From a virus, in the IMG/VR virus record IMGVR_UViG_3300034198_003986, positions 1 through 21,265 of that record: a DNA stretch of 21,265 bases. One strand, 5' to 3'. The notes under the pieces are model-generated. The model saw only the letters and a program-made list of their open reading frames with translations, searched no databases and was not told the DNA's origin. The position numbers and the translations under genes were made by a program. Positions 7,892 to 15,475 of the stretch are shown here, piece by piece; within the stretch, counting starts at the first letter, position 1; each line of letters opens with the position of its first letter.

Positions 7892-9009
7892 TAAGCTATC
7901 CTCACAAAAAGTCCCGGTGTTCCGTCAGTCGAATTAGTGCAAGAGTCATAATTCCTAGCCCCAACACCAGACAACGAACGCCATGTTCCGGTTACGGCGG
8001 TGGTATCAAACCCAGTGGCAGCAACTCCGGGAACAAATACATTTCCGCTACGTGTAACCGCATTAAACCCACTGCCAGCACCGGCCACACCGGAAGCATA
8101 ACCTAGTGATCCTGCTGATAGAGCTGTCGAATCACAAGCAACAGATGAAGATGAAAAGTTGTATAAAACAGCAATAGACCCTACTGCAAGAAATGTCGGA
8201 GGGCCGGAACTAGGGGTGGTAGAAGCCCAAGTTGTGCCATTAGAAGTCAACACATTACCGCTTGTTCCGGGAGCTACAAACGTGACGGCTGAAGTGCCAT
8301 TGCCAATAACAACGCTATTTGCCGTAAGAGTAGTCGCACCGGTTCCTCCGTTGGCCACTGGAAGTGTTCCTGTGACCCCAGCCGTAAGTGACACCCCTGT
8401 ACAATTAGACAACGTGCCAGAAGTCGGCGTACCCAGTATTGGTGTCGTCAGCGTTGGGGAAGTTGCCAGCACAATACCACCAGAACCTGTGACAGACTGC
8501 CCAAGCGCCGTGGAGACGCCAGTACCAAACGAAGTAATACCAGTCCCACCGGAAGCTACCGGAAGCGCCGCACCAAGAGTTAATGACGGTATATGGTCAA
8601 TGGCGGACACAACGTCGGTGCCGTCAGTATAGATATAAGCGTACTTACCATTTGGCACCGTGACACCGGTACCGGCGCTAGTCTTGACGACAATACTTCG
8701 GCTACCAGTAGTGTTATTGCGGACGATGTAGGGCTTTTGAATCGTCGGGACGATCAGATTCCGCGTGGTCGTAAGAGAAACCGAAGATGTGACATTTAAA
8801 GCCAAATTCCTAGCCGTCTGGGTGGCGTTAGAATCTGTCAAGCTAATGGTCAGATCAGCGTCGGACGTAAAATTTGGGTTGCCATAGCCCACAATTGACT
8901 GCTCCAACGCTGTGCCAAGGTTGGTGTTGGTCGTAGTACCCCAAGTACCTGCCTGCTCGCCAGTTGTGATAAGCTCTATTTTTAGGTTTGCTGAATACGT
9001 AGATGCCAT
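7891..9009 (-). CDS. Tail fibre protein
   Basis: The 372-residue protein begins STYSANLKIELITTGEQAGT followed by WGTTTNTNLGTALEQSI. This N-terminal segment recurs in many phage fibres and is taken to attach to the tail. The middle is a threonine/glycine-rich beta stalk with typical trimeric-fibre phrases: LPVASGGTGITS, LPVANGGTGATT and SGNVLTSNGTTWAST. The C-terminus ends in TGTWRSLSGVGARNY and LFVRIA, similar to receptor-binding tips that close with an L-[FW]-V-R-[IL] strand. It probably contacts the host surface. The ribosome site AGAGG precedes the ATG, and a likely promoter lies just upstream. The 3' end is coupled to the 85-residue gene. Confidence 0.85.
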   Translation of the reverse strand: MASTYSANLKIELITTGEQAGTWGTTTNTNLGTALEQSIVGYGNPNFTSDADLTISLTDSNATQTARNLALNVTSSVSLTTTRNLIVPTIQKPYIVRNNTTGSRSIVVKTSAGTGVTVPNGKYAYIYTDGTDVVSAIDHIPSLTLGAALPVASGGTGITSFGTGVSTALGQSVTGSGGIVLATSPTLTTPILGTPTSGTLSNCTGVSLTAGVTGTLPVANGGTGATTLTANSVVIGNGTSAVTFVAPGTSGNVLTSNGTTWASTTPSSGPPTFLAVGSIAVLYNFSSSSVACDSTALSAGSLGYASGVAGAGSGFNAVTRSGNVFVPGVAATGFDTTAVTGTWRSLSGVGARNYDSCTNSTDGTPGLFVRIA

Positions 9010-9061
9010 CTATAACCTCTTTGGTTAGGTTGCAATACTGCTTCACGCGTAGGATTTTGTC

Positions 9062-9089
9062 ATTGTAGGCTTAACAAGCACTAAATCAA
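9062..9089 (-). promoter_or_regulatory. Likely sigma70-type promoter before the tail fibre gene
   Basis: On the minus strand, TTGATT (9089-9084) and TACAAT (9067-9062) are separated by 16 bases, in the 178-base gap upstream of the fibre gene. The -10 box matches consensus at five positions and the -35 at four. A start near 9055 would give a leader of about 45 bases ending in an AGAGG ribosome site. The rest of the gap (9010-9187) holds a short hairpin just after the upstream stop (gggcg/cgccc at 9171-9184) and one GTTTAAAC site, and no convincing gene. Confidence 0.45.
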
Positions 9090-9187
9090 CAGGTATTACG
9101 CATATAGAGTACCCCCTATTGCCATGTTTAAACGATTCTATGCCAAATAGCCATTTCTGTAAACGCACGGGGGCGTAAGCGCCCATA

Positions 9188-11404
9188 TCAATTAACCGGA
9201 GTCCAATTCGTTGTTTGAGCGGAATTTACCGGAATCCAACTTGTAGCCGCTGAGTCATCTACGGGAACCCAATTTCCTGTCTGGTCGTCGTCTACAGGAC
9301 GCCAACCAAGCTCCCGCACGGTAACTACAGGGGCATACGGCAGAATAGCGACTACCGCCGTTTCCGGCGCAAATACATACCCGGTCAGTATCGTCGGAAG
9401 GCTTCCGCTTATAGAAACATTTCCGGCACTGGGAGTAATAGTAACCCGTTGAAGCACCGATGGCGCTATGCCTGTAAGGGATAATACCCCCGCAGATGGG
9501 GTTATTCTGGAGTCTTTTATTACTGTTGGCGCGATTCCAGTAAGGCTTGCAGCCCCCACGGAGGGGGTAATTCTAAAATCCGTTTTTACCGTTGGGGCAA
9601 TCCCAGTAAGGCTTATAACCCCCGCACTGGGAGTTACACTTAAACTACTCCCGCTATTAACTACTACAGGGGAAATACCGGTAATAGCTACAGCCCCAAC
9701 GGACGGGGTAATTCGGAAGTCGGTCTTTACGGCTGGGGCAACCCCGGTAATAGCCAATGCCCCCACAGAGGGCGTAATTTTAATGTCAGTCCGTAGGGTG
9801 GGCGCAATTCCGGTAAGGCTCACCGCCCCCACAGAGGGCGTAATTTTAATGTCAGTCCGTAGCGTGGGAGCTATCCCGGTAAGGCTTATCGTCCCGGCAG
9901 AAGGGATGGCCACAGTCCCAAGAATAAGACTTGGCGCAATCCCGGTAATACTTACAGCCCCGATAGAAGGAGTTACGCTTACATTCGCCCCACTTGAAAG
10001 TACAGGCGCACTTCCAGTTATAACTGTAGTACCAGTGGAAGGGGTTATGTAAAAGTCTGTTTTTACAGTCGGGGCAACTCTAGTAAGAGCTACTGTTCCT
10101 ACATTGGGGATAACCGCCGTACCAAGAACAAGGCTGGGGGCGATTCCTGTAAGAGTAAGAGATATAGCAGCGCCACCGCCCCACGGATCACCGCCCCAAC
10201 TATTTTGCCCCCAACCTGTTCCCGGTCGAACGGCTACCCCTGTTGTAGTTGTCGGCGCTGCTCCAGTAGTAACCACAGCCCCAACACTGGGGGAAATCCG
10301 TATGGGAACCACTACATCGGGCGCAATGCCCGTAAGACTTACCGTCCCTTTTGTCGGGGATATTACCGTCCCCAATATATCTGTAGGGGCAATCCCGGTA
10401 ATACTTACAGCCCCTACCGATGGAGTAATTACAGTGCCGGTAACATCTGTTGGCGCAATTCCGGTAAGGCTCACCGCCCCCACAGAGGGCGTAATAGAAG
10501 TATTGATGGCAGCGGGCGTGTAAATGATAATGATGTAACCATTACCCCCTGCGCCGCCCACATTACCGCCGCCACCGCCGCCACCGCCCGTGCCACCCGC
10601 ACCGCCAACCGCACCAGCAGTGGTTTCCGCACCGCCACCGCCACCGCCGGGGCCACCCGTACGCCCGCCTGCCGTAGCAGTAAACTGAGTCCATGTAGAA
10701 CCCTGACCCCCAGAGCCACCGCCATCAGCCGCGCCTGCGCCGCCGCCCCCCGTACCCGCAGTACCCGCAGCACCCGCCGTCGCACCACCACCGGTACCGC
10801 CATTGCCGTTACCGCCCGCACCGAATGTTGTTGTGCCAGCACCACCAGCAGATGATGTGCCGCCCGCAGCGCCGCCGCCACCACCATGCGCATCAGCGCC
10901 AGCAGAGGTTTGATCGCCTTGACCACCAACTTTTGAAGCCTGCGCTGATCCGGCAGAATCATAAGAAGACGCGGAACCACCACCGCCGCATGTGAGAATA
11001 GTGGTACTGCCGATGCCGCCAGTACCGCCAACTTGCTGCGTACCGGAGCCACCTGTCGCAAGCCCCCCCGCTCCCGCAGTAATACCCGCAGATGCCGATC
11101 CGCCTTTAGCTCCAGCGGAAGCGGTATTAACCGCAGCACCATTAAACCAAGTATCGCCGCCGTTTACACCGGCTGCACCGCCTGTTCCTACAGTAAATTG
11201 GGCTGTCCCACCGGGGGTGAGGGTAATATTGGAAACAGTGGCAGAACCGCCACCGCCACCACCGCCTGCACCCGCAGCCGCGCCACCAGAACGACCGCCA
11301 CCGCCACCGCCAATACAAATAATACGGTTGGTATTAGTCCAATCGGACGGGACAGTCCATGGCGAGGAATCGCCAACCTGTAATATGACTACGGTGTCAG
11401 CCAT
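9188..11404 (-). CDS. Polyglycine and repeat-rich tail/adhesin-like protein
   Basis: The 738-residue protein has three regions. Residues about 1-35 form a small cap (VVILQVGDSSPWTVPSDW). Residues about 35-295 are dominated by glycine runs alternating with short strands and end in GGNGYIIIIYTP, as in glycine-rich domains that fold as stacked polyglycine-II helices in phage adhesins such as S16 gp38. Residues about 304-690 hold about sixteen copies of a 22-residue repeat (consensus ITPSVGAVSLTGIAPT plus a variable linker), one interrupted by a W/G-rich insertion (GWGQNSWGGDPWGGG). The last 40 residues carry four W-x-P-V repeats with an 11-residue period (GWRPVDDDQTG, NWVPVDDSAAT). It probably forms an elongated surface structure for host contact. 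The gp38 analogy is inference from composition. Confidence 0.75.
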   Translation of the reverse strand: MADTVVILQVGDSSPWTVPSDWTNTNRIICIGGGGGGRSGGAAAGAGGGGGGGSATVSNITLTPGGTAQFTVGTGGAAGVNGGDTWFNGAAVNTASAGAKGGSASAGITAGAGGLATGGSGTQQVGGTGGIGSTTILTCGGGGSASSYDSAGSAQASKVGGQGDQTSAGADAHGGGGGAAGGTSSAGGAGTTTFGAGGNGNGGTGGGATAGAAGTAGTGGGGAGAADGGGSGGQGSTWTQFTATAGGRTGGPGGGGGGAETTAGAVGGAGGTGGGGGGGGNVGGAGGNGYIIIIYTPAAINTSITPSVGAVSLTGIAPTDVTGTVITPSVGAVSITGIAPTDILGTVISPTKGTVSLTGIAPDVVVPIRISPSVGAVVTTGAAPTTTTGVAVRPGTGWGQNSWGGDPWGGGAAISLTLTGIAPSLVLGTAVIPNVGTVALTRVAPTVKTDFYITPSTGTTVITGSAPVLSSGANVSVTPSIGAVSITGIAPSLILGTVAIPSAGTISLTGIAPTLRTDIKITPSVGAVSLTGIAPTLRTDIKITPSVGALAITGVAPAVKTDFRITPSVGAVAITGISPVVVNSGSSLSVTPSAGVISLTGIAPTVKTDFRITPSVGAASLTGIAPTVIKDSRITPSAGVLSLTGIAPSVLQRVTITPSAGNVSISGSLPTILTGYVFAPETAVVAILPYAPVVTVRELGWRPVDDDQTGNWVPVDDSAATSWIPVNSAQTTNWTPVN
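9400..10495 (-). repeat. 66-bp tandem repeat array in the adhesin-like gene
   Basis: Roughly sixteen 66-base units encode the 22-residue repeat described for the gene. Most have diverged, but neighbouring copies around 9760-9860 are almost identical in DNA (acagagggcgtaattttaat recurs exactly 66 bases apart), so copy number is probably changing by slippage or recombination. The left boundary is approximate because the last copy is degenerate. Confidence 0.85.
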
Positions 11405-11422
11405 CGCCTACCCTAAATAGCA

Positions 11423-11488
11423 ATTCCGCACATTTGCGCAGTGCGGAATACTTCTACTGACTGGCGGTGTAGTTTTTGCCGCACCGCC
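11423..11488 (-). other. Two inverted repeats in a 95-base gap
   Basis: The gap between the genes ending at 11500 and starting at 11404 contains two hairpins. One has a perfect 9-bp stem (attccgcac 11423-11431 with gtgcggaat 11441-11449, 9-base loop). The other has a 7-bp stem (ggcggtg 11463-11469 with caccgcc 11482-11488, 12-base loop). Neither is followed by a clear U-run on the minus strand, so they are not strong intrinsic terminators. They could be RNA-processing or mRNA-stability structures that separate expression of the two genes. Confidence 0.5.
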
Positions 11489-11499
11489 CTACTCTTCAA

Positions 11500-11985
11500 T
11501 TAACCCAGAGTGAACACCCCTGTAGCAGCGGGAAGAATGGTCAGAGTGTTAGGAGAAGCTACCGTAAATTGCGCGGTAGACAACGCAGCATAGCAAATAG
11601 GTACTCCGTCAGCAGCGGCGGTGCTAGTGCGAATGACCGCATACCGGACGTTTGTAAGAGGGCCAGCCGAAGCGGTGACAATCACACCCGTTGTAGTGTA
11701 CGAGAACTTCATCGTCGATGTGTTCGCGCCAACCGCCCAAGTAACCCCGCCAGCAGCCAATCCCCCTGCGGCATATCGCCCAGACGAAGTACCAATCTCG
11801 CTGCCGATAGACGACCAAAGTGTTATACCGGGAGTCGGAGCGCCTACCGAACGGGCGATAGACAAGTTGGCGGAAGCGGCAGTGGTGTGCAGCGCCATCT
11901 TGAACGTACCTGAACTAAGCTGAAGACCCGCAGTCCCCATGCGGCGTTTAGCAACGCCAAATACTTTCCATGTTCCAGCAGCCAT
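11500..11985 (-). CDS. Putative virion protein, related to the 149-residue protein
   Basis: This 161-residue beta-rich protein contains FKMALHTTAASAN, a GTSSGRYAAGGLAAGGVTW segment around residues 64-82, KFSYTTTGVIVTASA, and NTLTILPAATGVFTLG at the end. The order of elements (FK-A-L, then G-x-x-Y-x-A-GG, then a strand with a FTV segment near the end) parallels the protein encoded at 13589-14038. I infer they are distant paralogues of a small tail or head structural protein common in uncultured phages. A good ribosome site (GAAGGGG) precedes the ATG, three bases after the stop of the methyltransferase fusion. No enzymatic motif is seen. Confidence 0.68.
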   Translation of the reverse strand: MAAGTWKVFGVAKRRMGTAGLQLSSGTFKMALHTTAASANLSIARSVGAPTPGITLWSSIGSEIGTSSGRYAAGGLAAGGVTWAVGANTSTMKFSYTTTGVIVTASAGPLTNVRYAVIRTSTAAADGVPICYAALSTAQFTVASPNTLTILPAATGVFTLG

Positions 11986-11988
11986 ATA

Positions 11989-13398
11989 TTACCCCTTCAT
12001 ATCTGTTGTAATCTCTGCACCTGTGCTGAGAATATACGCCAATAAGCCATCGCCGTGAATTTGCAGGTCTATATCTTCGCACATGAACTGTATAAACGCC
12101 ATAAACTCCTGCGCTTGAACGATGTGCCAACCTGTTGTAAGGAATTCCCGATCCGTAGGAACCCCTTTAACGCTCAAAACCGTGCGGAGAATAAACTCGC
12201 CGTCATTTTCTTTTTGGGCATACGCATGATGGTTTTTTTCGGTAACGCAGGAATCGCACCCAAAAAGGTGAAACTTACGATACCCAAGTAGCCGCATTAA
12301 CGGGATAGTGCGGAGAAGCACAGTAGTACCCCCCGGAATATTCCACCACTGCTTATTGTACGCCTTGTCCAAAATATCTTTATATTTCTCGCCGCCTACG
12401 TGCCAAAGGTACGTCCGATCTTTAGGCAAGCCGTCCAATGTCGAAGGGTGACATTGCGAGGAAATAAGGTAAACACACCCATCAACAACCGGCTTTGCGA
12501 AACGGGCGTTATGTTTTTGGGCATCTACGATAACAGTGGCAGATGGAGTAAGACCATTTTCCAGCGCCCAGTTGTATGCGCCGTTCATGGTAATCAACTT
12601 AACCCCGTTTTGCCGAAGAGTCTTGATTTCTTCCAGATGGTCGTTAAGAGAAGGGCCACCGCCAAGAATCATGCACTCAATATCATTGGTATCGTGCGGA
12701 GATACTTGTTTCCAGTCTTGAGACACATTATGCTCAATATTGAGAATAATCTTGTCTTCTGCCACATTTACTACGCCTTTGTCGTAAAAGAGCTTGGCTT
12801 CTGCCCATGCACTGACGTAAAAAGCGCATTCTCCAGAATACTCCGCCGACCAATGCACAACGCATTCGCGCTTGCGAAACTGTTCCAGCCACCATTCATA
12901 CGGGCGGACGGTCAGATGCAAGGCATGTCCAATCAGCTTGCCGCAGTTATCATCCTCGGTGCTAATAGAGAAAAATACATGCGGAGCGGCCATGAGGATG
13001 TTATTAAGAACTTTATCCACATCCTCCGGGGGAATATGCTCCATTACATCCGTGCAAAATCCGTAAGTCGCTTTATGCTGGATGGGCTTCGTAAGGTCGG
13101 CTTGAAAGAAACGTAGCGAGTCTTTTTGAAACTCCAGCATGTCGCGGATGTCTTGATCTAGGCAGTTATCCGCAAAGTCCAGCATGGTCACATTCAAACT
13201 CCCCCCAGCGGGGGGCGGTAGTGCCATAAGCAATGAAGCCCTGCCAGTGCCGCAGCCAAAGTCTATTACCGTCGATCTGGCGCGAGGGCGAGCCTGCAAC
13301 AAGAAACTTGCAACAGACCGTTCACCCGGAGCAACTTCGCGGTATACGGGATGATCCCACATACGCGTGTATATCTCTTGCTCGGAAGGGCGAGTCAT
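11989..13398 (-). CDS. SAM methyltransferase fused to DUF115/MptE-like domain
   Basis: The 469-residue protein has two domains. Residues about 40-150 form a class I methyltransferase with motif I DFGCGTGR (46-53), an acidic end of strand 2 (MLDFADN) and a post-motif TDVMEHIPP. Residues about 240-400 resemble the DUF115/MptE-like family found in Maf flagellin glycosylation proteins and a pterin diphosphokinase: CMILGGGPSLNDHLEEI, then LITMNGAYNWALENGL and ATVIVDAQ. I chose the ATG at 13398 because it forms an ATGA overlap with the preceding stop; an in-frame ATG at 13413 is possible but has no ribosome site. The fusion suggests sugar or nucleotide-sugar modification, perhaps methylation of a surface glycan. 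Substrate is unknown. Confidence 0.82.
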   Translation of the reverse strand: MTRPSEQEIYTRMWDHPVYREVAPGERSVASFLLQARPRARSTVIDFGCGTGRASLLMALPPPAGGSLNVTMLDFADNCLDQDIRDMLEFQKDSLRFFQADLTKPIQHKATYGFCTDVMEHIPPEDVDKVLNNILMAAPHVFFSISTEDDNCGKLIGHALHLTVRPYEWWLEQFRKRECVVHWSAEYSGECAFYVSAWAEAKLFYDKGVVNVAEDKIILNIEHNVSQDWKQVSPHDTNDIECMILGGGPSLNDHLEEIKTLRQNGVKLITMNGAYNWALENGLTPSATVIVDAQKHNARFAKPVVDGCVYLISSQCHPSTLDGLPKDRTYLWHVGGEKYKDILDKAYNKQWWNIPGGTTVLLRTIPLMRLLGYRKFHLFGCDSCVTEKNHHAYAQKENDGEFILRTVLSVKGVPTDREFLTTGWHIVQAQEFMAFIQFMCEDIDLQIHGDGLLAYILSTGAEITTDMKG

Positions 13399-13589
13399 CG
13401 GTTTGTTTTCCATTGTTCGTATAGAGTTTTAGGGAATACTTCCACCCCAGCGCGATTCTTTTCCAGAGCTTTGGCAAAAGCCAAAAACATCGCCCGTTCC
13501 GTTTCTGGAACTTGCGTGATCAACATTCTTTCCGTGACTAGCGCACGGGGGGGATACCCTATAAACGGTGAAGAACCCGTAAAACTCAT
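13395..13589 (-). CDS. Small hypothetical protein
   Basis: This 64-residue protein starts MSFTGSSPFIGYPPRALVTE and has a helical C-terminal half (TERAMFLAFAKALEKNRAGV). It resembles nothing I can name. The start is placed at the ATG that shares one base with the stop of the upstream gene (TGATG); an in-frame TTG one codon upstream is less likely. Its 3' end overlaps the methyltransferase fusion by four bases. Tight coupling on both sides supports a real gene. Confidence 0.62.
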   Translation of the reverse strand: MSFTGSSPFIGYPPRALVTERMLITQVPETERAMFLAFAKALEKNRAGVEVFPKTLYEQWKTNR

Positions 13590-14038
13590 CAACTCACCCT
13601 TAAGATTGCGTTAGTATAATCCGCAGTGGGGAACACTACGGTAAACGTTTGATTCACCGCCACTTTGCTCGCTCCAAAGTACAAGACCGCAACTGCTTTG
13701 TTTCCTTGGGAACTGTTGTAGATCAACGCTGCAATAGCGGCAAATGAGGCTCCGACCCATGAAGCGTTGTTAAACCCAAGATACGCTACACCGTTACTGA
13801 TAAGGGGCGTGGGGTTAATGGTAAGAACCACTCCGCCAGCAGAATACCCCGTGCCTACAACTTCATCAGTGGTGCTATATACCGTGGTACTGGAACTTAA
13901 GCTCGCCCCCGGTGCGTACAATGCCAGTTTAAACACATCAGCGTCGGTAGAAGCGCGTATTACCGTGGTTCCAAACGCATGGATACCAGACAAAAGTTCT
14001 GTCTTGTAGCTGTCACACGCCGTTTGTAATATGGTCAT
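13589..14038 (-). CDS. Putative small virion structural protein
   Basis: This 149-residue protein is beta-rich. Segments include DADVFKLALYAPGASL, TVYSTTDEVVGTGYSAGG near residues 52-69, a GFNNASWVGASF strand and VNQTFTVVFPTADYTNAILR at the end. I recognise the YST..EV.GTGY.AGG phrase from small proteins beside adaptor genes in uncultured podoviruses, where they are annotated as virion or minor tail proteins. The start shares one base with the stop of the adaptor gene (TAATG at 14038), suggesting assembly in the same connector region. It appears distantly related to the protein at 11500-11985. Confidence 0.7.
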   Translation of the reverse strand: MTILQTACDSYKTELLSGIHAFGTTVIRASTDADVFKLALYAPGASLSSSTTVYSTTDEVVGTGYSAGGVVLTINPTPLISNGVAYLGFNNASWVGASFAAIAALIYNSSQGNKAVAVLYFGASKVAVNQTFTVVFPTADYTNAILRVS

Positions 14039-14676
14039 TAAGTCACCGGAACGCGAAGTTGCCCGCTGCGATACGCATCACGCCTGTCTTTGCCATCGCC
14101 CAATTGCTTCAGTAACGCAAGAGATTCTTGGTACTTGCCTTCGTAGTTGGCGATAATATCTGCTTCGCCTTTCATAAACAAATAGGCTTCCCGCAATGCG
14201 CCATACAGCAACACAGTTTCAAAATTGTTCCCAAGCCAAGAAGTACCTGCATCAACAATACTTTCTGGATAATAGTAGTAATGAAGCTCCACATCGTAGA
14301 TAACATCTGGCGTGGGGCCAAGTATCAGCGTGTTCTCGTCAAACTGAGCGTAGTGCTGCGGTGTTCCTGTTACGCTGGGCGTAGGATATGCCTCGCGTAT
14401 GTAGTTAACATCTTTGTTCAATAGAAAAGTCTGTGCCTCAGTTACAGGGTCTATGACAGACAAAGAAAACGTAGCAAGCCAATCCGTGGGCAGGGTAAGG
14501 TATTTATTGTCGGCAGTTATGCTACCCGTTTGATTTTTGCGTATAGCGGGTATCTGTACACTGTTGTAGATACGCTCTTCTGCAAGCTGCACAAAAACGG
14601 GTATGTTGGCTACAAACGTCGATTCTGTATTCTCGACGTAATCTTGGATTGCTGTAACCAACTCGGAGTAGTTCAC
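14038..14676 (-). CDS. Head-tail adaptor protein, SU10 adaptor / tubular protein A-like
   Basis: This 212-residue protein has the helix-strand-helix layout of podovirus adaptors that sit between portal and nozzle. It shows an N-terminal helical region (NYSELVTAIQDYVENTE, then FVQLAEERIYNSVQIP), a beta insertion (YLTLPTDWLATFSLSV, LILGPTPDVIYDVELHYYYY), and a C-terminal helix pair (GALREAYLFMKGEADIIANY). This matches the SU10 adaptor-type family (tail tubular protein A-like). The start codon is GTG (14674-14676). The nearest ribosome-site-like sequence is AAGG about 13 bases upstream, which is weak. It is a second, distinct adaptor beside the one at 15476-16393. Confidence 0.8.
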   Translation of the reverse strand: MNYSELVTAIQDYVENTESTFVANIPVFVQLAEERIYNSVQIPAIRKNQTGSITADNKYLTLPTDWLATFSLSVIDPVTEAQTFLLNKDVNYIREAYPTPSVTGTPQHYAQFDENTLILGPTPDVIYDVELHYYYYPESIVDAGTSWLGNNFETVLLYGALREAYLFMKGEADIIANYEGKYQESLALLKQLGDGKDRRDAYRSGQLRVPVT

Positions 14677-14687
14677 TTCGATCTACC

Positions 14688-14924
14688 TTATGCCATCGGC
14701 CCGCGAGCCATCTTGCCCTTAGTCTGGGCCTTCCCGCCACGCACTTGAATGCCAGATGTTTTGATAGCGTTATTCATGGACGTACTTACATGCCCAACGC
14801 TCATGGTCTGCTTGTCCAGATTACCCCCATCAGTGCCAAATCCGGGGTTCTTTTGTACAGTCACCGCTTTGCCCTTCATGGTATGCGGAACAGCATACGC
14901 AGAAGCTGGTTTGTTATTGGCCAT
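14688..14924 (-). CDS. Small basic protein with GGK...RGPMA tail
   Basis: This 78-residue protein is rich in glycine, lysine and threonine. Its N-terminal half includes YAVPHTMKGKAVTVQKNPGF, and its C-terminus is VRGGKAQTKGKMARGPMA. That ending resembles short tags seen on other small proteins in aquatic phages. It is probably unstructured or nucleic-acid binding by charge. Its start shares one base with the stop of the 50-residue gene upstream (TAATG). The function is unknown; it is one of a row of short basic genes between the glycosyltransferase and the SU10-type adaptor. Confidence 0.68.
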   Translation of the reverse strand: MANNKPASAYAVPHTMKGKAVTVQKNPGFGTDGGNLDKQTMSVGHVSTSMNNAIKTSGIQVRGGKAQTKGKMARGPMA

Positions 14925-15076
14925 TATCGACTCCGCTGATTGTTGGCACGAGCCATATTTCGGCCTACTGCCTTCATGCTCGCAGAAGTTACGCCGCCCT
15001 TTTTCATGCCGTGCATGGATTTTTCGTGACCTTTAATGCCTTTTTTTACTTCCATCTTAACCTGTTTCTTGTCCAT
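14924..15076 (-). CDS. Very small basic protein (50 residues)
   Basis: A 50-codon gene starts at an ATG (15076-15074) with a strong ribosome site (AGGAGATATAA) and ends in a TAA that overlaps the next ATG by one base. It begins MDKKQVKMEVKKGIKGHEKS and ends NMARANNQRSR, with a HGMKKGGVTS centre. It is highly positively charged. The ribosome site and the one-base coupling make it a convincing gene despite its size. I recognise the K-K-G-I-K-x-H-E-K-S-M-H phrase loosely from small phage proteins of unknown role. It might bind DNA or RNA. Confidence 0.7.
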   Translation of the reverse strand: MDKKQVKMEVKKGIKGHEKSMHGMKKGGVTSASMKAVGRNMARANNQRSR

Positions 15077-15085
15077 TTATATCTC

Positions 15086-15469
15086 CTATGTGACCGCTAT
15101 TGTAACGTCACCTACATCCACTGTCAGCAACAGGTTATTGGGGGTTAACCCATTATCCCTAGCGCCGCCTACAGGATTCCACCCCCACTGGATAATCCGG
15201 CTACCCCCGCTGGGTTCTCCATCAGTCCCTACTCCAGAGGCAACATAACTTGTATCTGGCCTCGGATTGCGTATTGCTTGAGGGTCATTTACAGGATACA
15301 TCCCCAACTGTAACTGCGGCTGATCCGGCTCCCAGCATTCGCTGCATACCAAAATATTAACGTTTCTGGTCTTTATGACCAGCTTGCGCAATTGGCTTAA
15401 TTTGAAACGGAAACCGCACCGGTCACACTCCGCTATCGCATTTTTGCCTGAAGCAAAAGGACTTGGCAT
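15086..15469 (-). CDS. Zinc-ribbon protein
   Basis: This 127-residue protein has an N-terminal zinc ribbon with two CxxC knuckles: CDRC (Cys15, Cys18) followed by GFRFKLSQLRKLV, and CSEC (Cys42, Cys45) followed by WEPDQPQLQLG. The remainder is a less ordered segment (RNPRPDTSYVASGVG) and a C-terminal strand pair (NLLLTVDVGDVTIAVT). Such zinc-ribbon proteins next to adaptor genes are common in uncultured podoviruses and may be structural or connector-associated rather than transcription factors. It lies seven bases downstream of the adaptor stop. Zinc binding is well supported by the motif; the role is inferred. Confidence 0.75.
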   Translation of the reverse strand: MPSPFASGKNAIAECDRCGFRFKLSQLRKLVIKTRNVNILVCSECWEPDQPQLQLGMYPVNDPQAIRNPRPDTSYVASGVGTDGEPSGGSRIIQWGWNPVGGARDNGLTPNNLLLTVDVGDVTIAVT

Positions 15470-15475
15470 CAGCTA

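Noticed and set aside
7891-9009. Diversity-generating retroelement target at the fibre C-terminus
   Set aside because: No reverse transcriptase gene or template repeat is visible in the window, and the C-terminal strand is a common fibre ending.
9468-10052. Long plus-strand open frame rich in proline, valine and isoleucine
   Set aside because: It is the complement of the 66-bp repeat array in the minus-strand tail gene. Its repeats mirror that gene's, with no ribosome site or independent context.
9400-10495. CRISPR-like repeat array
   Set aside because: The 66-base units are in frame, contiguous without unique spacers, and encode a protein repeat.
10992-11420. Plus-strand proline-rich open frame
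   Set aside because: It is the complement of glycine-codon runs in the minus-strand gene. Poly-proline arises automatically from GGN codons read on the other strand.
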